64,000 bases of DNA, from the NCBI GenBank assembly GCA_965277425.1, contig CBDICR010000007.1, positions 1,364,001 through 1,428,000 of the forward strand, read 5' to 3'. The position numbers and the translations under genes were made by a program. Numbering within the stretch: the first letter of the stretch is position 1; each line of letters begins with the position of its first letter. The notes below the pieces were generated by a model. The model was not told the origin of the DNA. It did no database searches and saw only the letters and a list, made by a program, of their open reading frames with translations. This document shows, piece after piece, positions 49,147 to 57,978 of this stretch. The stretch is from Poindextera sp965277425. GTDB lineage: Bacteria > Pseudomonadota > Alphaproteobacteria > Caulobacterales > Caulobacteraceae.

Positions 49147-51999
49147 ATGAATCGGGTCATCTCGGCCGCTGTCCTGGTGATCGCCGCGGCGGTCGCCTTC
49201 ACCGCCCAGGCCACGCCGTCTTTCACGCCGCGCGACCGCACGTCAGGCCCCGGCGTGACCGCCGAGCCGCCGGAGGACCTCGCCCAGCCGGATCCGCACG
49301 TCTTGCTGGGCAAGCTGCCCAACGGGATGCGCTTTGCGGTCTCCCAGACCGCCGGACCGCCTGAGACGGCGATCGACTTCTATGTCGGCGCCGGCAGCAA
49401 GGACGAGACCGACGCCGAACGGGGCACGGCCCACTTCCTCGAACACATGGCCTTCTCCGGCTCGAAATCCTTTCCCGCCGGCACGGTCCTGCCGCGCTTC
49501 GAGGATATCGGGGTCGGCCTCGGCCGCGACCAGAACGCCCAGACCGGCTTTTCGGGCACGACCTTCAGCCTGGTCCTGCCCTCCTCCACCGACGCCAAGG
49601 TGGATCTGGCCTTCAGCTGGCTCCGCGACGTCGCCGACGGCCTGACCATCGCCCCCGCCGAGGTCGACCGCGAGCGCGGGACCATCCTTTCCGAATACCG
49701 CGAGAGCCTCAGCCCCGAGACGGCCATGGCCAAGAAGACGGGCGAGTTCACCCTGCCCGAGCTTCTGGGCTCGCATCGCCTGCCGATCGGGACGCTGGAG
49801 ACCATCCGCGCCGCCAACGCCGCCTCGATCCGCGCCTTCTATGAGAAATGGTACCGGCCGGAGGATTCCATACTGATCGTGGTGAGCGACGAGCCGGTGG
49901 AAACCACCGTCGCCAAGATCGAACAGAGCTTCGGTTCGTGGCGCGACGCCACGCCGGCGCCGGTCAGGCCCGACCTCGGCCAGGTCAACACCAACCGCGG
50001 CCTGGACGTGGACACCGAGTCCGACCCGAACGTGGCCGGTCAGCTGCAGGTCTGCCGCGCCATGGACAAGGACCCGGTCCCGGTCGAGGGCGTCGCCTTC
50101 CACATGCGCGATCTGGAGAACGACGTCTGGAGCCAGGTCCTGAAGGAACGCCTGATCCGCCTGTCCGAGACCGCCGATCCGCCGTTCATCGCCGCCGAGG
50201 TGGGCCGCGACGAGGTGTATGACCGCGGCGACCTGGCCTGCGTCTCGCTCGGCCTGCGCAATCAGGACTGGCGCTCGGCGGTGAAGGCCGCGGCGGTGGA
50301 GACCCGGCGCATGGAGCTCTACGGGATCACGCCTGGCGAGATGGAGACCACGCGGGCCGCGCTCAAGGCCGGCCTCGATGCCGGCCTGGCCGGCGGCGAC
50401 AAGATGGCCCAGAAGGCCCGCGCCGACCTGATGCTGGACAATTTCATCCATGGCGGCACCATCGACTCGGTCGAGGAGGACTACCGCATCGTCACCCGGG
50501 CGCTCGGCCGGGTGACGCCCGAGGCCGTGTTCGCCGAATTCCAGCGGGTCTGGTCGCAGGGGAACGGGCCGCTGATCGTGCTCGTCTCGTCCCAGCCGGT
50601 CGCCGCCGCCGAGGTGCGCAAGGCCTGGCTGGACGCCGAGGCGGCCCCCAAGCCTTCGGCTCCGGTCGCCCAGGCCAATCATGCCTGGGCCTACACCAAT
50701 TTCGGGCCGCCGGGCATTGTCGCCCACCGCGAGGCCATCGACGACATCGGCGCCAGCCGTATCGCGTTCGCCAACGGCGTGCGGGTCAACTTCAAGACGG
50801 TCGACAACATCCAGGACAAGGTCTTCATCCGCATCCGCTTCGGCGCCGGCCAGGAGGAGATTCCCGCCTCCCAAACCTTCACGGCCAGCGTCGGCGCGCT
50901 GTTGTTGCGCTCGGGCGGCCTCGGCAAGAACGACTTTCAGGACACAGTCGATCTTTGCCTGGTGCATAACTGCAACCTCGAACTCAACATCGGCCGGGAT
51001 AGCTTCGTCATGGACGGCGAGACCCGGGTGAGCGACCTCGACACCCAGCTTCAGCTGATGACCGCCTATCTGACCGATCCGGGCTTCCGGCCCGAGCTCG
51101 ACGCCCAGCTTCCGACGGTGACCCGCTTCGCCTTCCGCCAGCTCCGGGTCGACCCCGACGCCGTCGCCAACCAGGCCCTGCAGAACGCCCTGCCCAGGCC
51201 GAACCCGAACGAGATCCCGACCGAGGCGCAGGCCGCCAAGATGAAGTCCGCCGACTTCGCGCGGCTGCTCGGCCCGGCGCTGAAGACCGACGCGCTCGAG
51301 GTCACCGTCGTCGGCGATATCGACGAGGCGACCGTGGTCGCGGCCCTGGCCAAGACCCTGGGCGCGATCCCGCCCCGGGAGCGCCGCGACCGCACCCTGC
51401 CCGACGCCGCCCGCGTGCGCTTTCCGGCCACGGCCCCGCCGCCCATCCACGTCACCCACGACGGTCCGGCCGACAAGGCCTCGGTCTTGATCAGCTGGCC
51501 GCTGTTCGTCTGGGAGCCCAGCCGCCTGCGCGAGCAGCGGACCATCGACCTGCTTGGCGACATCCTGCAGGACGACCTGATCGAGACCGTGCGTCGCCAG
51601 CTGGGCAAGACCTACAGCCCGTCGGTCAAGGTGAGCCTGGCGCGCGGCGGCGACCAGGGCCAGTTCATCGTGCAGCTCACCACCGCGCCGGGCGACGCCC
51701 AGGCGGTGATCGATGCGACGCGCAAGATCGTCGCGGGCTATGTCGCCGGCGGCCTGACCGAGGAAGCGCTCGAACGCGTGCGCCAACCGCTGCTCGACGG
51801 CGGCCAGACCCGGGACATCAACGTCGTCTGGTGGATGAGCGTGCTCGACGGCTCCTGGGCCCACCCCGACCTGATCGCCGCCGCCAACAGCTGGCAGTCG
51901 GACTATTCCGGCATCACGCTCGCCGAGGTCCAGGCCGAGGCGAAACGCTGGCTCAGCCAGACGCCATGGATCGTGGTGGCCTCGCCGAAGGCGCCGTAA
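49147..51999 (+). CDS. M16 family zinc peptidase, secreted (copy B)
   Basis: A 950-residue periplasmic peptidase with a signal peptide (to about residue 22), the zinc motif His96-FL-Glu99-His100 (HFLEHMAFSG) and 'DRERGTILSEYRES' with the third ligand. A second half resembles the first but lacks the motif. It has exactly the length of copy A at 36410-39262 and the same strand, so they are probably paralogues. Conserved Cys appear in VCRAMDK and LCLVHNCNLE. GGAGTGAGG precedes the ATG. Confidence 0.92.
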   Translation: MNRVISAAVLVIAAAVAFTAQATPSFTPRDRTSGPGVTAEPPEDLAQPDPHVLLGKLPNGMRFAVSQTAGPPETAIDFYVGAGSKDETDAERGTAHFLEHMAFSGSKSFPAGTVLPRFEDIGVGLGRDQNAQTGFSGTTFSLVLPSSTDAKVDLAFSWLRDVADGLTIAPAEVDRERGTILSEYRESLSPETAMAKKTGEFTLPELLGSHRLPIGTLETIRAANAASIRAFYEKWYRPEDSILIVVSDEPVETTVAKIEQSFGSWRDATPAPVRPDLGQVNTNRGLDVDTESDPNVAGQLQVCRAMDKDPVPVEGVAFHMRDLENDVWSQVLKERLIRLSETADPPFIAAEVGRDEVYDRGDLACVSLGLRNQDWRSAVKAAAVETRRMELYGITPGEMETTRAALKAGLDAGLAGGDKMAQKARADLMLDNFIHGGTIDSVEEDYRIVTRALGRVTPEAVFAEFQRVWSQGNGPLIVLVSSQPVAAAEVRKAWLDAEAAPKPSAPVAQANHAWAYTNFGPPGIVAHREAIDDIGASRIAFANGVRVNFKTVDNIQDKVFIRIRFGAGQEEIPASQTFTASVGALLLRSGGLGKNDFQDTVDLCLVHNCNLELNIGRDSFVMDGETRVSDLDTQLQLMTAYLTDPGFRPELDAQLPTVTRFAFRQLRVDPDAVANQALQNALPRPNPNEIPTEAQAAKMKSADFARLLGPALKTDALEVTVVGDIDEATVVAALAKTLGAIPPRERRDRTLPDAARVRFPATAPPPIHVTHDGPADKASVLISWPLFVWEPSRLREQRTIDLLGDILQDDLIETVRRQLGKTYSPSVKVSLARGGDQGQFIVQLTTAPGDAQAVIDATRKIVAGYVAGGLTEEALERVRQPLLDGGQTRDINVVWWMSVLDGSWAHPDLIAAANSWQSDYSGITLAEVQAEAKRWLSQTPWIVVASPKAP

Positions 52000-52016
52000 G
52001 GACCGGAGCCGCCGGC

Positions 52017-52655
52017 TCAGTTCGGCAGGATGGCGCTGGTCCGCCAGTTGAACTGGATGGTCAGGACCCGAACGAGGAAGAAACCGACGACGGTCGCCCA
52101 GGCCGTCGGCGCGGGCTCGGTCTTCAGGCCCAGGGTGAGACCCAGGAAGATCGCGCACGCGAACGCCAAAGGTATGGCCAGGAAGTGTCCCGGCTTCAGG
52201 ATTTCCGGCACGTCGCGCATGACCACATCGCGCAGCACCCCGCCCCCGACGCCGCTGACGCAGCCGATGAGCATGACGCCGGGCAGCTGAATCCCGGCTC
52301 TCAGGGCCATCTGCATGCCGACGACGGCGTAGGCGGGCGTGCCGATGGCGTCGATCATGCCGACCAGCCTGTCGACCAGCCTCGCGCGCTCGATTCGCGA
52401 GCGAAAGACGATCACCAGGGCGGTCGCAAAGACAATGAGCGGCAGGTAAAAACCATCCGTCAGCACCGCGGGCGAGCGCTGCAGAAGCACGCCGTCGCGG
52501 ATGATTCCGCCGCCGATGGAGGACAGCATGGCGGTCACGAACACGCCGACCAGGTCGCAGCGCTTGCGCAATCCGACGATCGCGCCCGACAGCGCCCAGG
52601 CGAAGATCGCTAGATAGTCGAGTTGGGCGGGAAGCTGGAATTCGGCTGCGGCCAT
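52017..52655 (-). CDS. TRIC-type cation channel family protein (UPF0126)
   Basis: A 212-residue membrane protein with seven helices in two repeats. The signatures are 'AFAWALSGAIVGLRK'-like near the start (actual: FAWALSGAIVGLRK), SSIGGGIIRDGVL and GVGGGVLRDVVMRD, the duplicated glycine-rich motif of TRIC/YadS proteins. These conduct monovalent cations. Confidence 0.9.
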   Translation of the reverse strand: MAAAEFQLPAQLDYLAIFAWALSGAIVGLRKRCDLVGVFVTAMLSSIGGGIIRDGVLLQRSPAVLTDGFYLPLIVFATALVIVFRSRIERARLVDRLVGMIDAIGTPAYAVVGMQMALRAGIQLPGVMLIGCVSGVGGGVLRDVVMRDVPEILKPGHFLAIPLAFACAIFLGLTLGLKTEPAPTAWATVVGFFLVRVLTIQFNWRTSAILPN

Positions 52656-52869
52656 CTGGGATCCCCCTGCGCCGTCGCCGCCGCGACAGGCGAGGCTAAT
52701 ATCGCTCGCCGTCGTTGCAGGTCACATCTCCTTTTTGACCAGCGGCGTCGATCCCCGGCTTGCAAATCTTGTATCGTGATGCGATATGATTTTTCCGCCG
52801 CAAAGCGAGCCTTTCGGTTCGTGTCCGAACCCGCGGCCTCGCGCAAAACTCTGTTTAGAAGACGTTCCG

Positions 52870-54672
52870 ATGATATCTGCGAAAAGCAGCCACGGCCGCC
52901 TGGGTGATTTCACGACCGACTGGCGTGTCCTCATCATCGCCGCGATCTCGGTCATCGTCGCCAGCGTCAGCGTACTTGCCGGCGTCGCCTTGCTGAAGCT
53001 GATTCGCCTGGTGACGAATATTGCCTATTTCGGCCAGTTCAACTTCGCCGATCTTAAGATTGAACACTCGCCGTTCGGGCTTTGGACGGTGCTCATTCCG
53101 GTCGTCGGCTCGCTCATCATCGGCCTGATGGCCCGCTACGGCAGCGAAAAGATCCGCGGGCACGGCATTCCCGAAGCGATCGAGGCCATTCTGCTCGGGC
53201 GCTCGCGGCTGGATGTGAAGGTCGCGATCCTGAAGCCGCTATCGTCGGCGATCGTCATCGGCACCGGCGGGCCGTTCGGGGCGGAAGGCCCGATCATCAT
53301 GACCGGCGGCGCGATCGGTTCGCTGATCGCCCAGCTGCTTCCGGTCAGCGACAATGAGCGAAAGACGCTGCTGGTCGCCGGCGCGGCGGCCGGCATGACC
53401 TGCGTCTTCGGAACCCCGATCGCCGCCATCATGCTGGCGGTCGAACTGCTGCTGTTCGAATGGACGCCGCGCAGCTTCATTCCCGTCGCCGTGGCGGCCG
53501 TCGTCGCCGCCGTCGAGCGCAATTTCCTGCATATGGCCAGCCCGCTCTTCCCCTTTTCGGGCGGCGTGGACATTTCGCTGATCGGGCTTGGCGGCTGGGT
53601 TCTGATCGGCGTGCTGGCCGGCCTGCTTTCGGTAGGGCTGACGCAGCTGGTCTATGCCTGCGAGGACGGGTTTTTGAAGCTGCCGATCCACTGGATGTGG
53701 TGGCCGCTGCTCGGCGGCCTGGTCGTCGGCGTCGGCGGCCTGATCGATCCGCAGGCGCTCAGCGTCGGCTACGACAACATCGCCGGGATGCTGCAGGGCC
53801 ATGTGCTGGTCCAGGCGGCCCTGATCCTGCTTCTGGTCAAGGCGGTCATCTGGTCGGTGGCGCTCGGCTCGGGAACCTCCGGCGGGGTGCTCGCGCCCCT
53901 GCTCATCATGGGCGGCGCGATGGGCGCGGCGCTCGCCGGCTACCTGCCCGGGGGAAGCCCCGGCTTCTGGGCGCTGCTGGCCATGGCCGCGACCATGGGC
54001 GGCACGATGCGGTCACCGCTGACCGCGACCTTCTTCGCCGTCGAACTGACCGGCGACACCCACGTCCTCTTGCCGCTCATCGCCGCCTGCGGGACCGCCC
54101 ACGCCGTCACCGTGCTCTTGATGCGCCGGTCCATCCTCACCGAAAAGGTGGCCAGGCGCGGTCACCATTTGGTGCGCGAATATCGCGTCGATCCTTTCGC
54201 CTTGGCGCGGGTTCAGGAGGTGATGACCACGGCCGTCGACACGGTCTCGGCGTCCATGACCCTGCATGGCGCCGTGGCCTTGCTGACCAATCCGGCGACC
54301 GCTCATCCCAGCTTCCCAGTCATCGACGCCGACCAACAGGTGATCGGGGTCATCGATCCGCCGGCGGTGCTGCGCTGGCGGCGGATGGGCAAGCATCGCA
54401 AGACGACGCTGGGCGAGCTGCTCGCCGGGAGCAGGGTCGTCTTCGCCTATCCGGACGAATATCTGGACAGCCTGGCCGATCGACTGACGAGCGTGAACAT
54501 CGCCCATCTCCCCGTGGTGTCCCGCGAAGACGGCCATCTTGTCGGCTATATCGGCTGGAAGGACCTGATGCGGGTGCGCGCCAACCGCCAGGCCGAAGAC
54601 CGGCAACGGACCAGCTTCTTTCCTATGCGGCGCGCCGCCGCCAATTCCGCGCTTGGCCCCGACGCGGGTTGA
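52870..54672 (+). CDS. ClC-type chloride channel/antiporter with CBS domains
   Basis: A 600-residue ClC protein. The selectivity motifs are present as GHGIPEA (for GSGIPE), GPFGAEGP with the gating Glu, and GTSGGVLAP. About 18 helical segments occupy residues 20-430, and two CBS domains follow (about 445-580). It moves chloride, or exchanges chloride for protons. Which one is not decided by the visible residues. ATG 52870 was chosen over an upstream in-frame ATG without family similarity. Confidence 0.93.
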   Translation: MISAKSSHGRLGDFTTDWRVLIIAAISVIVASVSVLAGVALLKLIRLVTNIAYFGQFNFADLKIEHSPFGLWTVLIPVVGSLIIGLMARYGSEKIRGHGIPEAIEAILLGRSRLDVKVAILKPLSSAIVIGTGGPFGAEGPIIMTGGAIGSLIAQLLPVSDNERKTLLVAGAAAGMTCVFGTPIAAIMLAVELLLFEWTPRSFIPVAVAAVVAAVERNFLHMASPLFPFSGGVDISLIGLGGWVLIGVLAGLLSVGLTQLVYACEDGFLKLPIHWMWWPLLGGLVVGVGGLIDPQALSVGYDNIAGMLQGHVLVQAALILLLVKAVIWSVALGSGTSGGVLAPLLIMGGAMGAALAGYLPGGSPGFWALLAMAATMGGTMRSPLTATFFAVELTGDTHVLLPLIAACGTAHAVTVLLMRRSILTEKVARRGHHLVREYRVDPFALARVQEVMTTAVDTVSASMTLHGAVALLTNPATAHPSFPVIDADQQVIGVIDPPAVLRWRRMGKHRKTTLGELLAGSRVVFAYPDEYLDSLADRLTSVNIAHLPVVSREDGHLVGYIGWKDLMRVRANRQAEDRQRTSFFPMRRAAANSALGPDAG

Positions 54673-54711
54673 TCCGAAACTGCCGCACCGCCTTAAGGAG
54701 CGCCAGGCCAG

Positions 54712-55512
54712 ATGACCACGCCGGACCAGCAGCGCCTGATCGGCGAGATCGCCGCCAGGCTCGACGCGGACCCGAACATCGAAGCGCTCTGGCTGGCGGG
54801 AAGCCTCGGCGCGGGGCGCGGCGACGCGTTCAGCGACGTCGACCTGCTGGTCCTCGCCGCCGACGCCGCCGCCGGCGAGGTTTCCGCCAGCCTGGCGCGC
54901 GACGTCGCCGCGGCCTTCAGCGCCGTGCTGGTCAACAGCCTCTATGGCGGCCGGGTGCTCAATGTGGTCACCGCCGACTGGGCGCGGTTCGACCTGACAA
55001 TCGTTCAGCGCGAAGATCTGCAGCGCTACGATGCCAACGTGCTGAGGCCGATCTTCAACAAGGGAGACAGCAACCCGCCGGTCCAACCCGAAACGTCCTA
55101 CCGCACGCCGCCCGACCAGCTTCTGAAGCTGGTCAGGGAGTTTTTTCGCGTGCTGGGCCTGCTCCCGGTCGCAATCGGGCGCGAGGAGTACGAACTGGCC
55201 ATGTCCGGCATCGACCTTCTGCGCCGCATGACCTTCGACCTGATGCTGGAGGAGAACAGCATCCCCCCCGCCAAGCGCGGCGGCGCGCTGCATCGAAACC
55301 CCATGCTCACCGCCGAACAGCGCGAGGCGCTGGGCGCCCTCCCCGCCCTGGTCGCCGAGCGATCGAGCATCATCGAAGCCAACGCCGCCTTCGCCCGCAT
55401 CTTCCTGCCCAGAGCGCGGCGCCTGGCGGCCGAAATCGGCATGGACTGGCCGACCGCGTTCGAAGACGCCACCCGTCGGCATCTGCTGCGGAGCCTGGGG
55501 TTGGGGTTGTGA
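54712..55512 (+). CDS. Nucleotidyltransferase-fold protein
   Basis: A 266-residue protein whose N-terminal half has the polymerase-beta-type motif GSLGAGRGDAFSDVDLLV (Gly30-Ser31 and Asp42-x-Asp44). The C-terminal half is helical, as in aminoglycoside adenylyltransferase-like enzymes. It may modify a small molecule or tRNA/protein. AAGGAG precedes the ATG. It follows the ClC gene by 39 bases. Confidence 0.8.
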   Translation: MTTPDQQRLIGEIAARLDADPNIEALWLAGSLGAGRGDAFSDVDLLVLAADAAAGEVSASLARDVAAAFSAVLVNSLYGGRVLNVVTADWARFDLTIVQREDLQRYDANVLRPIFNKGDSNPPVQPETSYRTPPDQLLKLVREFFRVLGLLPVAIGREEYELAMSGIDLLRRMTFDLMLEENSIPPAKRGGALHRNPMLTAEQREALGALPALVAERSSIIEANAAFARIFLPRARRLAAEIGMDWPTAFEDATRRHLLRSLGLGL

Positions 55513-55535
55513 CTCGGCAAATCCGCGGGGCGAAA

Positions 55536-55553
55536 CTTTGACAAAAGTCAAAG
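55536..55553. promoter_or_regulatory. Inverted repeat over the -35 box of the phd operon
   Basis: CTTTGAC-AAAA-GTCAAAG is a perfect inverted repeat whose left arm includes TTGACA (55538-55543). The region to 55580 is AT-rich. This is a likely promoter with an overlapping antitoxin operator. Confidence 0.55.
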
Positions 55554-55629
55554 AATTCGTATTTTACAACTAATCTAAATAAAGCGGCCAAGGTCGCGCG
55601 AGCCTAAGGGCTTGGTGGAGCGTAACGAT

Positions 55630-55926
55630 ATGACAGCGGCGGTAGAACCAAACCCAGTCCGGACCGTCACCTCCAAGGAGGCGCTGCGGCATTGGAAGGA
55701 AGTCACCGACAAGGCTCTGCGTGAGCCCGTCGTGATCACCGCCCATGGCCGGCCACGCCATGTGCTGCTGGCCTATGAAGACTATGAGCGTCTTCGAGAT
55801 CAGGAGCGCCAGGCCCACCTGACCTCTGAACTCCCGGACGATCTCGCCAACGCCATTCTTGCCGACCTGGACAATCTCCGGGTTCGCGACGAAGCCACGG
55901 AAGATGGCGACACCATCATCGGCTGA
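55630..55926 (+). CDS. Phd/YefM family antitoxin
   Basis: A 98-residue antitoxin with the Phd/YefM N-terminal fold (VTSKEALRHWKEVTDKALRE, PVVITAHGRPRHVLLAYEDYE) and an acidic tail that should bind the toxin. It overlaps the toxin gene by 23 bases. GGAG stands 9 bases before ATG 55630; TTG 55612 and GTG 55615 are weaker alternatives. Confidence 0.87.
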   Translation: MTAAVEPNPVRTVTSKEALRHWKEVTDKALREPVVITAHGRPRHVLLAYEDYERLRDQERQAHLTSELPDDLANAILADLDNLRVRDEATEDGDTIIG

Positions 55927-56332
55927 TGCGCGCGCGCCGGCCAGGGGCGACGTCATCGAGTTCTCGTTTCTCTGGACACACGAGCGCGCCGCCGGTCGTC
56001 TTGAAGGCGTCAAGGATCGGCTTTGTGTCATCGTGGCCATCCTGGAGGGCGGCCGGCGCGTGGTCGTCATGCCGATCACCAGTTCCGAGCCTGACCACCA
56101 CAACAAGATCCCGCTTCCCGGCGGCGCCCTTGGGCTTGATCGCCAAAGCTGGATCGTCACCTCGGAACTCAACGTCACGCGTTGGCCAGGCCATAATCTT
56201 CGCCCAGCAAGCAGGCCGAGCGGCGCCTGGTGGAGATACGGCCGGTTGTCCGATGCCTTGCGGCAACGCCTCGCCGACCATATGCAGGCGCTCATTCGAG
56301 CCGGACAGGCCAATCTCGTGACGCGGACTTGA
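55904..56332 (+). CDS. PemK-like toxin paired with Phd
   Basis: A 142-residue protein with an SH3-like barrel pattern: 'ARGDVIEFSFLW', 'DRLCVIVAILEGGRRVVVMP' and 'ITSSEPDHHNKIPLP'. This resembles PemK/MazF-type endoribonuclease toxins, though it is longer and the usual RP-GDVW start is altered. It begins within the antitoxin's end, so the two are coupled. The activity is inferred from context. Confidence 0.72.
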   Translation: MATPSSADARAPARGDVIEFSFLWTHERAAGRLEGVKDRLCVIVAILEGGRRVVVMPITSSEPDHHNKIPLPGGALGLDRQSWIVTSELNVTRWPGHNLRPASRPSGAWWRYGRLSDALRQRLADHMQALIRAGQANLVTRT

Positions 56333-56467
56333 ACGGGCATCACCATCCTGGCCGCTGCTTTACCGCCGCGCCCAAGGGGTCAACCCGCGCGGTAAGGCGC
56401 GCGTGTCCCTCGTTTTCACCAAGCTCGTGTGCTGGCGCATCGCTTTTCGGCGCCCGTTTTCGCCTAA

Positions 56468-56499
56468 ACAAATAGGGCCGGGACGTGCAGTCCCGGCCC
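56468..56499 (-). terminator. Terminator of the secreted Gly/Asn-rich gene
   Basis: GGGCCGGGAC and GTCCCGGCCC pair perfectly (10 bases) around a 5-base loop. On the minus strand TATTTGTTT follows. Confidence 0.85.
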
Positions 56500-56548
56500 C
56501 AGTCGCGGTTGTTCGAACCGGGGCGAAAGGCTTAGCCCGCCGGCCGGC

Positions 56549-56902
56549 TCACCAGCCGCCGACGCCGCCTTCGTGGCCGTCGAAGGCCGAATGGTCGTCG
56601 ATCTGGCGCCCGCCGCCGACATTGACGTCGGCATTGACCAGGCCCTGGCGGGGATTGGTCGAGCCGACCGCGGCCTTGACGGTGGCGACATCGCCAACCT
56701 TGACGTCAAGGCCAAGCAGGTCGCTGCTGGAATGACCGGCGCTCGAGCCGCCGACATTGGCCTTGGCGCTGATCACATTGCCGAGATTGAAGTTCAGGCC
56801 GAGCAGGCCGCCGTTTGACGAACGGGATCCGGCCTGAGCTCCAGAGGCGCCCAGCGCGGTTGCGAGGGCGAACGCTGACACAACGATGAGTCGTTTCGAC
56901 AT
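56549..56902 (-). CDS. Small secreted Gly/Asn/Ser-rich protein
   Basis: A 117-residue protein with a signal peptide (ends SGAQAG). The mature part is built of two similar units, NGGLLGLNFNLGNVISAKAN and 'DLLGLDVKVGDVATVKAAV', then a Gly/His tail. AAAAGGAGACC precedes the ATG. I do not recognise a family. The repeat of 'LLGL-x-x-x-(L/V)G-(N/D)V' suggests a short beta-rich repeat protein of the cell surface. Confidence 0.72.
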   Translation of the reverse strand: MSKRLIVVSAFALATALGASGAQAGSRSSNGGLLGLNFNLGNVISAKANVGGSSAGHSSSDLLGLDVKVGDVATVKAAVGSTNPRQGLVNADVNVGGGRQIDDHSAFDGHEGGVGGW

Positions 56903-57114
56903 TTTGGTCTCCTTTTAGAAAGACCGCCCGGAATTGGCCGGTCCACCAGTGGGAAGGCCCAGTCGGGCCTGCTCCGTAGAGCAGGTTGCGTTCAGCAAGG
57001 AGCACACCGAGAGCGAGTATCGTTGATGGGCAACGGATTGTTAGCCATAACCCGGCGACCAAACTCACCATAAGTTGTTTCAAATTTAGATACGTGTCAG
57101 AATGGCACGTGTAT

Positions 57115-57143
57115 ATTATACAAATTATCGCCCAGATTGCGAA
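57115..57143 (-). promoter_or_regulatory. Possible sigma-70 promoter with long leader
   Basis: On the minus strand TTCGCA (57143-57138), 17 bases, TATAAT (57120-57115). An exact TATAAT is rare in this GC-rich DNA. It would give a leader of about 205 bases to the small secreted protein gene. An imperfect dyad ATACACGTG...CACGTAT lies just after it (57091-57113). Otherwise I see nothing in the 280-base gap. Confidence 0.4.
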
Positions 57144-57182
57144 CGATCTGCGACATTCCTGCGTCGCGGGTAAACCTTCGGC

Positions 57183-57965
57183 CTAGGTCCCCGTCCAGTT
57201 CGGCGGGCGCTTTTCGGAAAAAGCCTTCGGGCCCTCGATGAAGTCGGCGGATCGGTACATGGCCGCAACGGCCGGATAGGCGCTCTGGCCCGCCAAGGCG
57301 GCCTGCAGCGAGGGCTCGTCGAGGCCGTTCATCACTGTCTGTTTCGAGGCGCGGATGGACAGGGGGCTGAGCTCGCAGATCAGCCTGGCCCAGCGGATCG
57401 CCGCCGCCATCAACTCGCCCGGCGCGACCACCTCGTTGACGAAGCCAAGGGCCGCGCCCTCGGCGGCGGACACCCGCCAGCCGGTCAGGATCATGCCCAT
57501 GGCCCGCTTCAGGCCGATCTGGCGCGGCAGGCGATGCAGGCCGCCGGCCAGGGCCGCCAGGCCCACCCTGGGCTCCGGCAAGGCGAAGACCGCGCTTTCC
57601 GAGGCGATGATCAGGTCGCAGGCCAGGGCGGTCTCGAAGCCGCCGCCCATGGCCACGCCGTTGACCGCCGCGATCAGCGGCTTGGTCAGGTCATAGCGGG
57701 TGGTCAGGCCGGCGAAGCCCGTCGGCGGATTGGCCGTGCGCAGGCCCGCCGCCTGGTGCTTCAGGTCGTTGCCGGCGGAAAAGGCCCGCTCGCCCGCGCC
57801 GGTGACGATGGCCACCCATTGCTCGGGATCGGCGGCGAAGTCGTTGAACACCTGCTCCAGCTCGAAGTGGGACGGCGTATGCAGCGCATTCATCACCTCC
57901 GGCCGGTTCAGCGTCACCGTGGTGATCGGGCCGTCGCGGTCCACCTTGACGAATTCATAGGCCAT
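57183..57965 (-). CDS. Enoyl-CoA hydratase/isomerase family protein
   Basis: A 260-residue crotonase-fold protein. It starts 'VDRDGPITTVTLNRPEVMNAL' (quoted in part), with the oxyanion-hole segments FSAGNDLKHQA and 'AVNGVAMGGGFETALACD', and the Glu-bearing 'FALPEPRVGLAALAGGLHRLP'. It hydrates or isomerises an enoyl-CoA. AAAGGAGG precedes ATG 57965, 13 bases after the carbonic anhydrase gene. Confidence 0.92.
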   Translation of the reverse strand: MAYEFVKVDRDGPITTVTLNRPEVMNALHTPSHFELEQVFNDFAADPEQWVAIVTGAGERAFSAGNDLKHQAAGLRTANPPTGFAGLTTRYDLTKPLIAAVNGVAMGGGFETALACDLIIASESAVFALPEPRVGLAALAGGLHRLPRQIGLKRAMGMILTGWRVSAAEGAALGFVNEVVAPGELMAAAIRWARLICELSPLSIRASKQTVMNGLDEPSLQAALAGQSAYPAVAAMYRSADFIEGPKAFSEKRPPNWTGT

Positions 57966-57978
57966 GGTCGTCCTCCTT

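Noticed and set aside
49243..52158. A 971-codon open frame antisense to the second M16 peptidase
   Set aside because: The sense gene has a signal peptide, zinc motif and full family match. The antisense frame is Gly/Arg/Asp-rich without domains, as expected for GC-rich codon bias.
52740..52800. Dyad TATCG...CGATA before the ClC gene
   Set aside because: Arms of 5 bases are too short to separate from chance without conservation.
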